Source: Lactobacillus panisapium | Lineage (GTDB): Bacteria > Bacillota > Bacilli > Lactobacillales > Lactobacillaceae | Assembly (NCBI RefSeq): GCF_019469265.1 | Contig: NZ_CP048268.1 | Coordinates: 1 to 64,000 of the forward strand | Direction: 5' to 3' | DNA length: 64,000 bases | Shown: one piece after another, positions 39,141-47,745 of the stretch | Layout of the letters: every line of letters starts with the position of its first letter | How positions within the stretch are numbered: the first letter of the stretch is position 1 | Position numbers and translations under genes: made by a program | The notes under the pieces: generated by a model | The model's input: only the letters and a program-made list of their open reading frames with translations | Told to the model about the DNA's origin: nothing | Database searches by the model: none

Positions 39141-39184
39141 TAATTGTATTAAATCAGAAGATAAAGAATAAATGTTAAATATTG

Positions 39185-39245
39185 TTGACATTTTATAAAA
39201 ATAGTCTAATATATGTGACATAAAGATGTTAGATATATATGACAT
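39185..39245 (+). promoter_or_regulatory. Promoter and operators of the XRE-DUF3278 pair
   Basis: -35 TTGACA (39185-39190) and -10 TAATAT (39207-39212) are 16 bases apart. TATATGTGACAT (overlapping the -10) and TATATATGACAT (39234-39245) are direct repeats placed to allow autorepression. Confidence 0.7.
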
Positions 39246-39264
39246 CATAGAAAAGGATTGATCT

Positions 39265-39471
39265 ATGAATCACGTGAAGGAATATCGTAAACGAAAAGGT
39301 TTATCGCAAAAGGCATTGGCTGATGAAATTGGCGTTGCCAGACAAACAATCAACCTAATTGAAAAAAATAAGTATAATCCGTCATTAAACTTATGCTTGA
39401 AATTGGCTAATGCTCTAGGGACAGACCTCAATTCATTGTTTTGGTCTGGAAATAACAATATGTCTGAGTAA
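39265..39471 (+). CDS. Small Cro/CI-type XRE regulator
   Basis: A 68-residue protein that is almost only a helix-turn-helix: VKEYRKRKGLSQKALADEIG, then VARQTINLIEKNKYNPSL. This YozG/Xre-like class is usually encoded with a membrane protein. AAAAGGATTG precedes the ATG. It probably represses itself through the repeats at its promoter, and is followed by the DUF3278 gene. Confidence 0.88.
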   Translation: MNHVKEYRKRKGLSQKALADEIGVARQTINLIEKNKYNPSLNLCLKLANALGTDLNSLFWSGNNNMSE

Positions 39472-39583
39472 AAATTGTGTGCTGAAAGCTTTCAGTTAGA
39501 AAATACTGAGTATTTCCAAGCAGCAAGTTCAGGTTTTACGATGGAGATTTTTGAGAAATAAATTGATCAAGGAGAAAGATGTT

Positions 39584-40108
39584 ATGGAAAAGAAAAATAG
39601 CTTGTTTTTTCGTTATATGAAATATTGGTATGGCATTTATGGTCCATTAGATGAATATAAGAGATCTGAAGTAGAAAGGATTGGTAACAATGCATTCTTC
39701 ATTGTCTCTTTACCAATGAACTTTGTGATGATACTAGCAATTGTTGTTAGTAATTTACAGATTGCCTATAAAACTACTCTTGCTTATATCATTATGTTGT
39801 TTGGCTGGTTTATTCTTGAGTTAACTGCTGATTCTTATATTTTACATCAATTAAAAAAGTTTAAATTGCAAATTTATGAAGTAGAAAATAGTCAAGTTAA
39901 AAATGTCAAAAAGAAAATCTGGACTACAAGTTGGATTAGCGGATTATTCTTTGGAGTGTTGATGACAGCAGTAAGTAATGTGATTACTCATCAAGATTTA
40001 ACTAGCTTCTACACGTTATTTGAATTTTTACTCCTTACTGCTGTGATGGCGTTGGCTAATGGTTTCGAACGAACAAGGCACATTAAACTGGTAGAAGATG
40101 AGGATTAG
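39584..40108 (+). CDS. DUF3278 family membrane protein
   Basis: A 174-residue protein with four hydrophobic helices. The N-terminus reads YMKYWYGIYGPLDEYKRSEV, then ERIGNNAFF, the DUF3278 pattern that commonly follows a small XRE gene in lactobacilli. Function is unknown. ATG 39584 is chosen after GGAGAAAG; the frame is open further upstream. Confidence 0.78.
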   Translation: MEKKNSLFFRYMKYWYGIYGPLDEYKRSEVERIGNNAFFIVSLPMNFVMILAIVVSNLQIAYKTTLAYIIMLFGWFILELTADSYILHQLKKFKLQIYEVENSQVKNVKKKIWTTSWISGLFFGVLMTAVSNVITHQDLTSFYTLFEFLLLTAVMALANGFERTRHIKLVEDED

Positions 40109-40343
40109 ATGCTAAGCTTTAAATGCATTAGATAAATGCAATTTAAAGAGTAAATAGTTAATACAAGTATTAACACTACCTGTCTAGGTAAAGACTAAAA
40201 TTATTGCTCCTATAAATAATTATAGGTTTAGGCAAAAAACTGCTTAGGTAATGGTAATTAGTTTAAGCACTATAAAACTGTTTTACCTGAAAGTGTAATC
40301 GTAATATAAAAATAGAGCTAATTGGTAAAGCAAGGTAGAGATT

Positions 40344-41000
40344 ATGAATAAGAGAAGATTTATTAAATTACATGTTGGAATATTAACAGCAACCTTATTA
40401 TCACTTGGGGGAATTTCTTCAGTAGTAGTTGCTAAGAATAAACCGATTTATGAAAAGCACGTTTTTCGTACTCCGGCTTATGGTGTAGCCAATTTTCACA
40501 CTAGTTATTCAGGCAAAACGCATAAGATTACCTTTAGCGGAACGGCGTCGGGATTTCGAGATTTAGTTATTAAGTATGATGGAAAGGTAGTCAAGGAATT
40601 TAAACTTAAGAAAGCTGATAGACATTTTAAAACAACAATACCGTTTAAAGGTTATAAGACTTTTAAAATTCACGATGGCAATGGTCATATGCTAAAAGAT
40701 ATCTCTGCTGCACAGTATGCAACTAAAAAGCCAAGAATTAATTCATATTACCAAACAAATGAACATTTAAAAATAGAATTGTCAGGCAAAAAGGGTGATA
40801 TTGTAACGATTTGGAAAAATGGCAAGGCAGTTAAACGCAAGCGTATAACGGATAAATTTGGTACAATAATAACAGTACCAAATACTTTGTTTGAAGATAA
40901 TTCTAAGATTACTGTTACCAGGCATACTATTGGAAAGAAAACTAGTAAAGGTGTAAAGATAAATAAATCAAAGGATAACAGCATCTCAATTGATAAATGA
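40344..41000 (+). CDS. Secreted protein of unknown function
   Basis: A 218-residue protein with a Sec signal peptide (RRFIKLHVGILTATLLSLGG, cleavage near VVAKN). The mature part is basic and beta-strand-like (HKITFSGTASGF, VVKEFKLKKADRHFKT) and may contain two small Ig-like units. It has no sortase motif and no cysteine. AAGGTAGAG lies upstream. The spacer 40109-40343 holds only a short CCTATAA/TTATAGG dyad at 40209. Confidence 0.68.
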   Translation: MNKRRFIKLHVGILTATLLSLGGISSVVVAKNKPIYEKHVFRTPAYGVANFHTSYSGKTHKITFSGTASGFRDLVIKYDGKVVKEFKLKKADRHFKTTIPFKGYKTFKIHDGNGHMLKDISAAQYATKKPRINSYYQTNEHLKIELSGKKGDIVTIWKNGKAVKRKRITDKFGTIITVPNTLFEDNSKITVTRHTIGKKTSKGVKINKSKDNSISIDK

Positions 41001-41045
41001 TAGAAATGAATCACTAAAAATTGTTTTACAATAAGGCCATATGAT

Positions 41046-41090
41046 TCTAATCGCATAAATTAACAATCTTTTGATTTTTAAGTCTGTTTC
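41046..41090. other. Relic att site, tRNA-Thr 3' end copy 4 (degenerate)
   Basis: TCTAATCGCATAAATTAACA and the following ATCTTTTGATTTTTAAGTCTG repeat the attR copy 1 region at 30594 with few changes. The terminator that follows copy 1 is lost here after its left arm. Confidence 0.65.
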
Positions 41091-41160
41091 ATTTGAATAC
41101 TACATTATTCGTGAGATTTTGAATTTATCAGTCGAAAAAAGTATAAATAAGGGGAATAAG

Positions 41161-41736
41161 TTGAAAATTAATAAAAATGATTGGAATACGTATTTAAATA
41201 AAGATGTTTTATTAAAAGTTTATTCTGTGGATGGTGAATCTGATGAATTTTTGTTGGGATATATGGTCAATGATATAGATAGCTACTATATTTTTGAGTC
41301 GATTGATGAATATGGTGGGCTAGATGGCTACATTTTATATAAAAAAGACGCTATTCTTAAAATAGAGCGTGATAATGATTATACTGCTGTATTTGATTTT
41401 TACATTAGCTACTTAAAAGAGCGAAAAGCTTTTGATGTGTTGAACTTAAGTGCTGTCTATGAAAAAGTTCCAAAAAATAGCATTGATAGCATTCTGCAAT
41501 ATTGCTACAAAAGCAATCTTGTAATAACAATATCGCAGGCTGAAAGCGAAATTTGTCCAACTGGAAAAATTATTTCACTTAATGAAAAAGAAGTGTCTTT
41601 GGATCGAAAAAGGTATCGGAATGATTTTGGAATAGAGCAAGAAGCTGAAGATGCTCCTATTAGTATTTCTGATATTTTGACTGTAGATATTACTACAAAA
41701 GAAACATATCTTTATCAAAAGTATCTTGAAAAGTAA
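41161..41736 (+). CDS. Unknown protein, member 3 of a three-copy family
   Basis: A 191-residue paralogue of the proteins at 37712 and 38314 (WNTYLNKDVLLKV, LGYMVNDIDSYYIFESIDE, LDGYILYKKDAI, PKNSIDSILQYC, KETYLYQKYLEK). The start is TTG 41161 with GGGG upstream, matching member 2's KLK start. The frame is open back to 41071, but that stretch is the relic att repeat. It is separated from members 1 and 2 by the XRE-DUF3278 genes and a secreted protein gene. Confidence 0.7.
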   Translation: MKINKNDWNTYLNKDVLLKVYSVDGESDEFLLGYMVNDIDSYYIFESIDEYGGLDGYILYKKDAILKIERDNDYTAVFDFYISYLKERKAFDVLNLSAVYEKVPKNSIDSILQYCYKSNLVITISQAESEICPTGKIISLNEKEVSLDRKRYRNDFGIEQEAEDAPISISDILTVDITTKETYLYQKYLEK

Positions 41737-41834
41737 TCATATTATTGCCACGCTATTTCGACGTCAGTGACTGGATATAGCAATAAAGTTCATACGAAGC
41801 TTATATTCGCACTATAGAAGTTGATTTAAAATAA

Positions 41835-41884
41835 TTAAGCTTAATTTATCAATGTTTTACAGAGATAAGTTAAGCTTATTTTTT
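41835..41884 (+). terminator. Sister of the tRNA-Thr terminator, far end of the stack
   Basis: A 15- to 16-pair stem, arms TTAAGCTTAATTTATC and GATAAGTTAAGCTTA, loop AATGTTTTACAGA, then six T. The loop and stem match the hairpin at 22433, with compensatory CC/GG to GC/GC changes. It probably is the original terminator displaced by insertions. The rest of 41737-41962 holds nothing recognised. Confidence 0.8.
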
Positions 41885-41962
41885 GCGTAACAATCAGTCG
41901 AGCTCACAAATAAGAAGATGTCTTTTACTTTAGGTTTTATTATTCAAAACAGTAAATAGCCC

Positions 41963-42805
41963 TTAGGCTATCAAATTTGCTTTCAGCGAATTGAAAATTT
42001 CTAAAAAATAGGATGCCATGTGTTTCATATTTAGTTTTGTTAGCAAGGTGATGATTTGTAAGATTTCTTGGTCATTTTGATTTTCTAAATAATCCATAAG
42101 AGAGTTTAAAAAATATCTGCCCATGATTAGTTGCATTTCATTTTCTGGCAATATGACGAGGTCAATCTTATTCAAAATACTTTGAGCGTATTTAAACTCG
42201 GAAGCTTTTAATAAACTAATAATTGCTTCAAACAAAGTAGTAATTGCAAAGTGTAAAGTGTTTTTCCCGGCTTTACTGATGAAATCGAAATTGGCAATAA
42301 CCTGCGAACTAATTTGAAAGATAATTGACGGACTAAGAATGTTTGTAACATTTTGGAATAACGACAAATTTTCTTGCGACCAGATTGTAAGTTTAGAAAG
42401 TTGCTTATTCAGTTTATTTTGATCAGCCACTGGAAAAATATTAATTTTGCTGATGCGCTGATATAATGCGCAAGAAAGAGCCGCATAATCAAGACTAAAT
42501 AATTTATTGTCTTGGTGAAACTTAGCGAGACTTTTTTGAGCGATGATTTTTAATTCCTGCTCATTTTGGGTATTCCATGCGGATTCTAATTCTTGTGCTT
42601 CATTGTCAGGCATATCCAGCTTGTTTAAAGCAATATATTCCGAAGTGGTGATATTAATTCGTTCAAATAATTTAATCGCTTTATGAAGGTCCATATTCCC
42701 TTGGCCGTTTTCCCAGCGAGATAACATTGGAACAGAACATATTCCTTTAGATGCATCAGTTAGCGTAATATGTTGTTCTTTTCTTAGTTTTTTAAAATTC
42801 ATCAT
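41963..42805 (-). CDS. Rgg-like XRE regulator (rgg3)
   Basis: A 280-residue regulator. The N-terminal helix-turn-helix is FKKLRKEQHITLTDASKG, then PMLSRWENGQGNMDLHKAIKL; the rest is all-helical, as in Rgg/GadR/MutR proteins. Start choice among ATG 42811, 42805 and 42802 is open; 42805 best fits AGAAAG at 42813-42818. It is divergent from an ABC transporter gene with a dyad between them, so it likely controls that gene. It is more distant from the Rgg proteins at 34278 and 48587. Confidence 0.78.
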   Translation of the reverse strand: MMNFKKLRKEQHITLTDASKGICSVPMLSRWENGQGNMDLHKAIKLFERINITTSEYIALNKLDMPDNEAQELESAWNTQNEQELKIIAQKSLAKFHQDNKLFSLDYAALSCALYQRISKINIFPVADQNKLNKQLSKLTIWSQENLSLFQNVTNILSPSIIFQISSQVIANFDFISKAGKNTLHFAITTLFEAIISLLKASEFKYAQSILNKIDLVILPENEMQLIMGRYFLNSLMDYLENQNDQEILQIITLLTKLNMKHMASYFLEIFNSLKANLIA

Positions 42806-42858
42806 GAACATCTTTCTTTTATAAAATCTGGCTAAATTTATCATATATGAAAGAACTG

Positions 42859-42879
42859 CAAATACAACTGAAGTATTTG
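42859..42879. promoter_or_regulatory. Dyad between rgg3 and the ABC transporter
   Basis: CAAATAC and GTATTTG arms with a seven-base spacer lie in the 113-base divergent spacer, just before a TTTAAT -10-like box. CAAATAC is also the core of the other Rgg-type sites here. Confidence 0.58.
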
Positions 42880-42918
42880 TGATTTAATATGATCAACTTA
42901 AGTCAAGAGGAAAAAATT

Positions 42919-44499
42919 ATGTCATTAAAGTTCGCAAATAAAGGGAAACTGGCACTGTATGTTCTGTTAGCAACAATTAGTGCTTGTGGCAATGTTGTTA
43001 TTGCTTATATTACCAAAATTATGTTGAATAGTGCGCAATATCATTATGGGACGCTTAAGCAGTTAGTTTTAATTGCGCTTACTGGAGCTGGGATCTTAAT
43101 TGTAATTATGTTTACTAATTTCGCTTATCGCTACCTTCGCTGTGATATTGTACGTGACATCAACGTTGAGCTTAAGGACAAAACCATTAGCTACATTATT
43201 CAGCAGCAATCCGATTCGCAAAAAGATGGTTTAAACTTAATGACTAATGATTTAAAGCAAATCGAAACCTCGAAGATCACTAATGAATTAATGATTATTT
43301 CTGAGGCGCTTGCTTTCGCGATTTCAATTATTGTTGGCTTACTTAATTCTTGGGTTCTAACTTTAATTTTCGTCATTGCAACGGCTATTCCTGGCTTTAT
43401 CCAAAAATTTTTCATTAAGAGTATTCAGGAAAAATCTGCCGAATGGGAAAAACAAAATGCAGAATACACTCAAGCTGTATCAGATGCTATTAATGGCTCA
43501 AAAACCGCGATGCTTTATGATGTGCAAATTCCAGTTGTTTCCTATGTGATTAAGCAAGCCAAGCAAATGGAAGATGCCTTGCGTTCGTTGAATTATGCTC
43601 AAGGGGCGGTTACAACCGTCATTATAACTGTTGCAGACATTTTTAGTTTTATCATTCCGTTTTTGGTTGGGGCTATTCTGATGTTTAACGGGCAAATTGG
43701 TGCTGGTACTTTAGTCATGATTGTCCAATTGTCTAATGACTTCATTAATCCCGTTACGATGATTTTTGATCAGATTAATCAAATTCGATCTACTAAGCCA
43801 ATGTGGGACAAAGTTGAAAAAGCACTGGCAATTAAAGCAATCAGTTCGGAAAATAAGGCCGCACAATCTTTTACTCAATTGGACGTTGAGAATCTTGCCT
43901 ATGAGCAAAATAGTAAATTGCTTTTTGCTAACGTTAACTTTTCGCTAAAGTCTGGTGAAAAAATCCTGCTAATGGCACCTAGTGGCTGGGGTAAAACGAC
44001 TTTACTACGTTTATTGGTAGGGCAAATTTCTCCAAGTAAGGGGACAATCAAAATCGATCAAGAGTCGATTAACGGTAATTGGGCCAAAGCTCACGATTAC
44101 TTTGGCTACATTAATCAGAAACCGTTTATTTTCGACCGCGATTTAAAATTCAATGTTACTTTAGGCAAGAACGTCACTGATCAGCAACTTGAGGATGCTA
44201 TCGAAGAAGCTGGCCTGGCTAAACTGGTGAAGGAAAAAGGACTAAATTATGCTGTGGGACAAAATGGCAGTAACTTATCTGGCGGTCAAATTCAAAGAAT
44301 AGAAATTGCTCGTGCGCTGCTTGCCAAGCGGCCAATTCTGTTAGCAGATGAAGCAACTAGTGCATTAGATGCCAAACTTACTTTACAAATTCATCAAACC
44401 TTACTCAATAATCCTAAAGTTGCTGTAATTGAAGTTGCACATAAAATTTCTGAGCAAGAAAAAGCAATGTTTAATCGCATTATTAAACTAGGGAGTTAG
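42919..44499 (+). CDS. ABC transporter, fused membrane and ATPase half (A)
   Basis: A 526-residue half-transporter with six transmembrane helices (about 1-300) and a C-terminal ATPase. Walker A is APSGWGKTT near residue 353, the signature LSGGQIQRIEIARAL, Walker B ILLADEATSALD with the catalytic Glu, and the H-loop EVAHKIS. Residues look functional. ATG 42919 follows AAGAGGAAA. It is homologous to the protein at 45718; the two could form a heterodimer exporting a peptide or lipid-like substrate. It is divergent from rgg3. Confidence 0.88.
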   Translation: MSLKFANKGKLALYVLLATISACGNVVIAYITKIMLNSAQYHYGTLKQLVLIALTGAGILIVIMFTNFAYRYLRCDIVRDINVELKDKTISYIIQQQSDSQKDGLNLMTNDLKQIETSKITNELMIISEALAFAISIIVGLLNSWVLTLIFVIATAIPGFIQKFFIKSIQEKSAEWEKQNAEYTQAVSDAINGSKTAMLYDVQIPVVSYVIKQAKQMEDALRSLNYAQGAVTTVIITVADIFSFIIPFLVGAILMFNGQIGAGTLVMIVQLSNDFINPVTMIFDQINQIRSTKPMWDKVEKALAIKAISSENKAAQSFTQLDVENLAYEQNSKLLFANVNFSLKSGEKILLMAPSGWGKTTLLRLLVGQISPSKGTIKIDQESINGNWAKAHDYFGYINQKPFIFDRDLKFNVTLGKNVTDQQLEDAIEEAGLAKLVKEKGLNYAVGQNGSNLSGGQIQRIEIARALLAKRPILLADEATSALDAKLTLQIHQTLLNNPKVAVIEVAHKISEQEKAMFNRIIKLGS

Positions 44500-44640
44500 T
44501 AGGCAAACAAAGCGGTTTATGATAACGGGTTGAATGAGTGGGGCGATTATCTATTAAATAAAAATAATGAGATTATCCAAAGTGATACGAGCTATTTAAG
44601 GGAACAGCAAAAAGGAAAACAAAAAACCAGTTCAATTTAA
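44500..44640 (+). other. Open fragment without start
   Basis: A frame ending at 44640 (GLNEWGDYLLNKNNEI, then DTSYLREQQKGKQ) looks protein-like but has no ribosome binding site or start. It may be a remnant of a deleted gene after the transporter. Confidence 0.25.
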
Positions 44641-44650
44641 TGAACTGGTT
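44624..44650 (-). terminator. Terminator of the membrane protein gene at 44668
   Basis: The arms AACCAGTTCA and TGAACTGGTT form a 10-pair stem with a six-base loop and a T run on the minus strand. Confidence 0.85.
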
Positions 44651-44667
44651 AACGTCTAGCTTAATTT

Positions 44668-45225
44668 TTATTGTACATTATCCATATCATCTTCGGATAA
44701 TCTCTTGTTATATAAACTTTGATCAGTTTTATCTATATCTGTCGATAAAGCTTCTTCAATGGCTTTTTGTATATCAAGAGCACTCTGCTTATCATAAAAT
44801 GGAACTTGGATTTCATAAGCAGAACCAGCTTTTTCAATCGATAATTTTGTCATAATCCCATTTAAAAATATACCGACACCAATTAACAACAAAATAACGC
44901 CAAATAGTGTGCTAGAACCAAACATTGCAAGCCCAATAAAAGCTATAATGATTCCAAAAATAAAGTCCTTTACTGAATATGATGTATCAACTGAAGCATC
45001 AGATATATTTTTTAAGGGAATATTTTGCTTATGTGAACCAGCAGGAATTAAGCCCAAAACAGTGTTTTGTTCAACTACTTTTACAAATCTGTAATCAACA
45101 GATACGGATCCCTTAATCCAAAAAAGCAATGCACTAGCAGAAAATTCTTTTTTAAACCACGTTCTATCACGTGATTTATTCATTTCTACTTTGGTTTCTC
45201 CTGTTTCCCTATTTACTTCTGGCAT
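44668..45225 (-). CDS. Membrane protein of unknown function, PH-like
   Basis: A 185-residue protein. The N-terminal region has a strand-rich segment resembling a small PH-like domain (SVSVDYRFVKVVEQNTVLGLIPAG); two adjacent transmembrane helices follow (about 92-130), then another strand segment and an acidic tail. ATG 45225 is chosen after GGGAGGAA. It lies inverted between the two ABC halves. The stretch 45244-45717 beyond it contains its promoter and no convincing gene. Confidence 0.65.
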   Translation of the reverse strand: MPEVNRETGETKVEMNKSRDRTWFKKEFSASALLFWIKGSVSVDYRFVKVVEQNTVLGLIPAGSHKQNIPLKNISDASVDTSYSVKDFIFGIIIAFIGLAMFGSSTLFGVILLLIGVGIFLNGIMTKLSIEKAGSAYEIQVPFYDKQSALDIQKAIEEALSTDIDKTDQSLYNKRLSEDDMDNVQ

Positions 45226-45717
45226 AATTGTTCCTCCCACCAAATATTAATCAAAATTTTGAAAAGTCTTATAACACTATATCACATTATATGCCTTACT
45301 TACAGTGGAATATAATATTTTTATTTGCTTTATATTTAAATGAAAATTGTGCAGGAAGTGTATCTTTATTACGGAACTTGCGATTAAATATTCTGTTGAT
45401 AAGCATGTTCATGAGTAGTGATATTGAAACTAATTTTTATATAGAAAAGTTAATTTGGCCCCACTATTACAATTGCTTATTATGGGATGCTTTTACGTTA
45501 ATAAATTGGTTTTCAGAGCTTTGTAATTTTATGCTATTTAAAATTGCTAATAGCTAAAAATATTGACAGGCTTTTTTACTGCCCAAAAAAGACCGCTTAT
45601 CCTCAAATTCATTACCAATAACGCGAAAAGCATTGTAAATTTTATTTTTATCAGGTTTAATAATAGCAATATCTTTAAATAAAAATAATAACAATATTAA
45701 AATCGCGGAGAACAGCA

Positions 45718-47301
45718 ATGATTTACCACAATTACTCACATTTTAGATTCTTTTGGTTAAATATTTTTGGCCTGATTTATAGTACTGAAAACATTATTAT
45801 GGCGTATATTGTCGGCAGTTTGACTAATATGGCTGCTAAAAGACAATTCGTTGCCTTACCATCGCTGATCGGCCAAATCATTGTTGCATTGGTGATCGTG
45901 TTAGCTTCTGGCTTAATGTTTAATTACCTTAAGACTGATGCGATTAAGCAAGTCAACGTCAAATTGCGTACTAAAGTATTAAAAGGAATGTTGCTAAATA
46001 ATCGAGAAGATAGCAGTGATCTGGGCTTTTTAACTAATGACTTTAAGTTGCTTGAAACCAACCGTTATGAGGCTGAAATTCAAATTTTGATTTATACTTA
46101 CACGGTTGTTTTGGCACTGGGCTATGCACTTTACTTAAATTGGTTTGTTACCTTGATTTACTTGGTAGGATCGCTCTTGCCAACAATTGCTTCAAGCTTT
46201 TTTCAAAAATCGATTCAAAAAGCTTCGGGTGACTGGACCGCGGCTAGTGACAAGTATGTAAGTCAAACCAAAAATACCTTAGCTGGAACTGGTACTTTTA
46301 ACTTATATGGCAAACAAGATAATGCTGTCAAACAAAATAAGCGTGTGGTTGAACGGCTAGAAGAAAAACTGGCCAAAATGAACTTACTTAATGAGAATAC
46401 CAATACTTATTTAAATATTATTGCAATTGGTGGCACGTTTTTACTTCCATTTGCAATTGGTACAGGACTAGTAATTAAAGGCCATATTACGTTAGGAGCT
46501 CTTTTTGCAATAACGCAGCTGTCTAACTCATTTGTGAATCCTATTTTACAGATTTTAAATGAACGAAATAACTTATCGACAACAAAGGGAATAGTTAAGA
46601 AAATTAAGCAGTATATTGCTAAAAGTGAGCAGAAGGAAAATAGTGCAAACCTCCCTAAAAACTTTGCTGAGCTAAAGGTGCAGGAGCTTGCACTCGTACG
46701 CCAGGATAAAAAACTGGCAGATCACATCAACCTTACGGTTAAAAAAGGTCAAAAGATTGCAGTAATTGGCCCTTCAGGTTCAGGTAAATCAACGATGCTG
46801 CAATACTTGATGTATGGCGACTATGGTAAAGCTGAGAAAGTACTGCTTAATGAGAAAGACGCTGCGGCCGGCAATTTTACAAAGTTATTTTCATATTCTA
46901 GCCAAAGTGCTGTGATTTTTGCCGATACGCTTTGGTTTAATCTGACTCTCGGAGAAACTTTTGCTCACGACGAGGTTAAACAGGTTTGTCAGAATCTTGG
47001 TCTAGGACAGCTAATTAAGGAAAAAGGTTTTGACTATCAGTTAGGGGATAATGCGGATCAACTGTCAGGTGGACAGTTGTCACGAATTGAACTTGCACGG
47101 GCCATTTTAGCTGGCCGGCCAGTTATGCTGCTGGATGAGGTCAATGCATCGCTTGATAAGCCAACTTCAAAAATGATTCATGATTATTTATTTAACACTG
47201 ACTTTACTTTTATTGAGGTAATTCACCATTATGAGCCTGAAGAACTAAGGCGTTATGATGTGGTGATTGATTTTGACAACTACATAGACAAATTAAAATA
47301 A
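45718..47301 (+). CDS. ABC transporter, fused membrane and ATPase half (B)
   Basis: A 527-residue half-transporter homologous to the one at 42919 (shared FNYLKTDAIKQVNVKLR-like helix and LTNDFKLLETN loop). Walker A is GPSGSGKST near residue 351, the signature LSGGQLSRIELARAIL, Walker B VMLLDEVNASLD and the H-loop EVIHHYE. GGAG precedes the ATG. It presumably pairs with half A, although 1.2 kb and an inverted gene now separate them. No leader-peptidase domain is present. Confidence 0.87.
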   Translation: MIYHNYSHFRFFWLNIFGLIYSTENIIMAYIVGSLTNMAAKRQFVALPSLIGQIIVALVIVLASGLMFNYLKTDAIKQVNVKLRTKVLKGMLLNNREDSSDLGFLTNDFKLLETNRYEAEIQILIYTYTVVLALGYALYLNWFVTLIYLVGSLLPTIASSFFQKSIQKASGDWTAASDKYVSQTKNTLAGTGTFNLYGKQDNAVKQNKRVVERLEEKLAKMNLLNENTNTYLNIIAIGGTFLLPFAIGTGLVIKGHITLGALFAITQLSNSFVNPILQILNERNNLSTTKGIVKKIKQYIAKSEQKENSANLPKNFAELKVQELALVRQDKKLADHINLTVKKGQKIAVIGPSGSGKSTMLQYLMYGDYGKAEKVLLNEKDAAAGNFTKLFSYSSQSAVIFADTLWFNLTLGETFAHDEVKQVCQNLGLGQLIKEKGFDYQLGDNADQLSGGQLSRIELARAILAGRPVMLLDEVNASLDKPTSKMIHDYLFNTDFTFIEVIHHYEPEELRRYDVVIDFDNYIDKLK

Positions 47302-47414
47302 AAATTAGACAAGTGGATGAGTGAAAATTGGCCTGAGATTAAAGCAAAAGATGGATAATTTTTTACAAAGTAAGTGTATTAATTTAAAAAGAATGAAATG
47401 GGATCAACCTGAGG

Positions 47415-47458
47415 ATGCCATAAAAAAACCACCAGACTTTCTGGTGGTTTTTTATGCA
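47415..47458. terminator. Bidirectional terminator
   Basis: AACCACCAG and CTGGTGGTT form a nine-pair stem with A and T runs on either side, extended by ATGC..GCAT pairing. It serves the ABC gene and the convergent small membrane protein. Confidence 0.88.
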
Positions 47459-47703
47459 TGATATTTTTTCGAAAAATGGTCAATACATTTTTGATAAATC
47501 ATTGGTGCAGGGAAAATAAATACGAAAAGATATGCGAAACATATCAGATCATCCGGAAGTTTGCTAAAGATACCTATACTATGAATAAAATTTAGTATTT
47601 GAGTTTTAAACTCACCTAGCAAAAACATAATCAATACAAGCCAAAAGAAATATATGATAAATAGCAAACGCTTATTTTTTTTGAATTCATTTTTATCTTT
47701 CAT
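47452..47703 (-). CDS. Small membrane protein, candidate immunity protein
   Basis: An 83-residue protein with a basic N-terminus (KDKNEFKKNKR), a hydrophobic helix at about 13-31, a second at about 55-72, and a basic end KKYHA. The size and topology resemble bacteriocin immunity proteins, but no family is recognised. It is 42 bases downstream of the secreted Gly/Ala-rich protein on the same strand, hence the suggestion. Confidence 0.5.
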   Translation of the reverse strand: MKDKNEFKKNKRLLFIIYFFWLVLIMFLLGEFKTQILNFIHSIGIFSKLPDDLICFAYLFVFIFPAPMIYQKCIDHFSKKYHA

Positions 47704-47745
47704 AGAGAATATTCCCGACCTTTTACGTATATATAAAAATTATTT

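Noticed and set aside
41071..41160. N-terminal extension of the third paralogue
   Set aside because: It covers the relic att repeat and is absent in the paralogues; TTG 41161 with GGGG upstream fits better.
44625..44650. Dyad AACCAGTTCA/TGAACTGGTT considered as an operator
   Set aside because: The T run on the minus strand and its place after a stop codon fit a terminator.
45228..45557. Plus-strand 109-codon frame
   Set aside because: It begins inside the promoter of the opposite gene, has no ribosome binding site, and its composition looks like translated intergenic DNA.
45554..45739. Minus-strand 61-codon frame with a hydrophobic start, opposite the beginning of ABC half B
   Set aside because: Its hydrophobic residues come from an AT-rich tract, it starts at GTG without a ribosome binding site, and it overlaps the real gene start.
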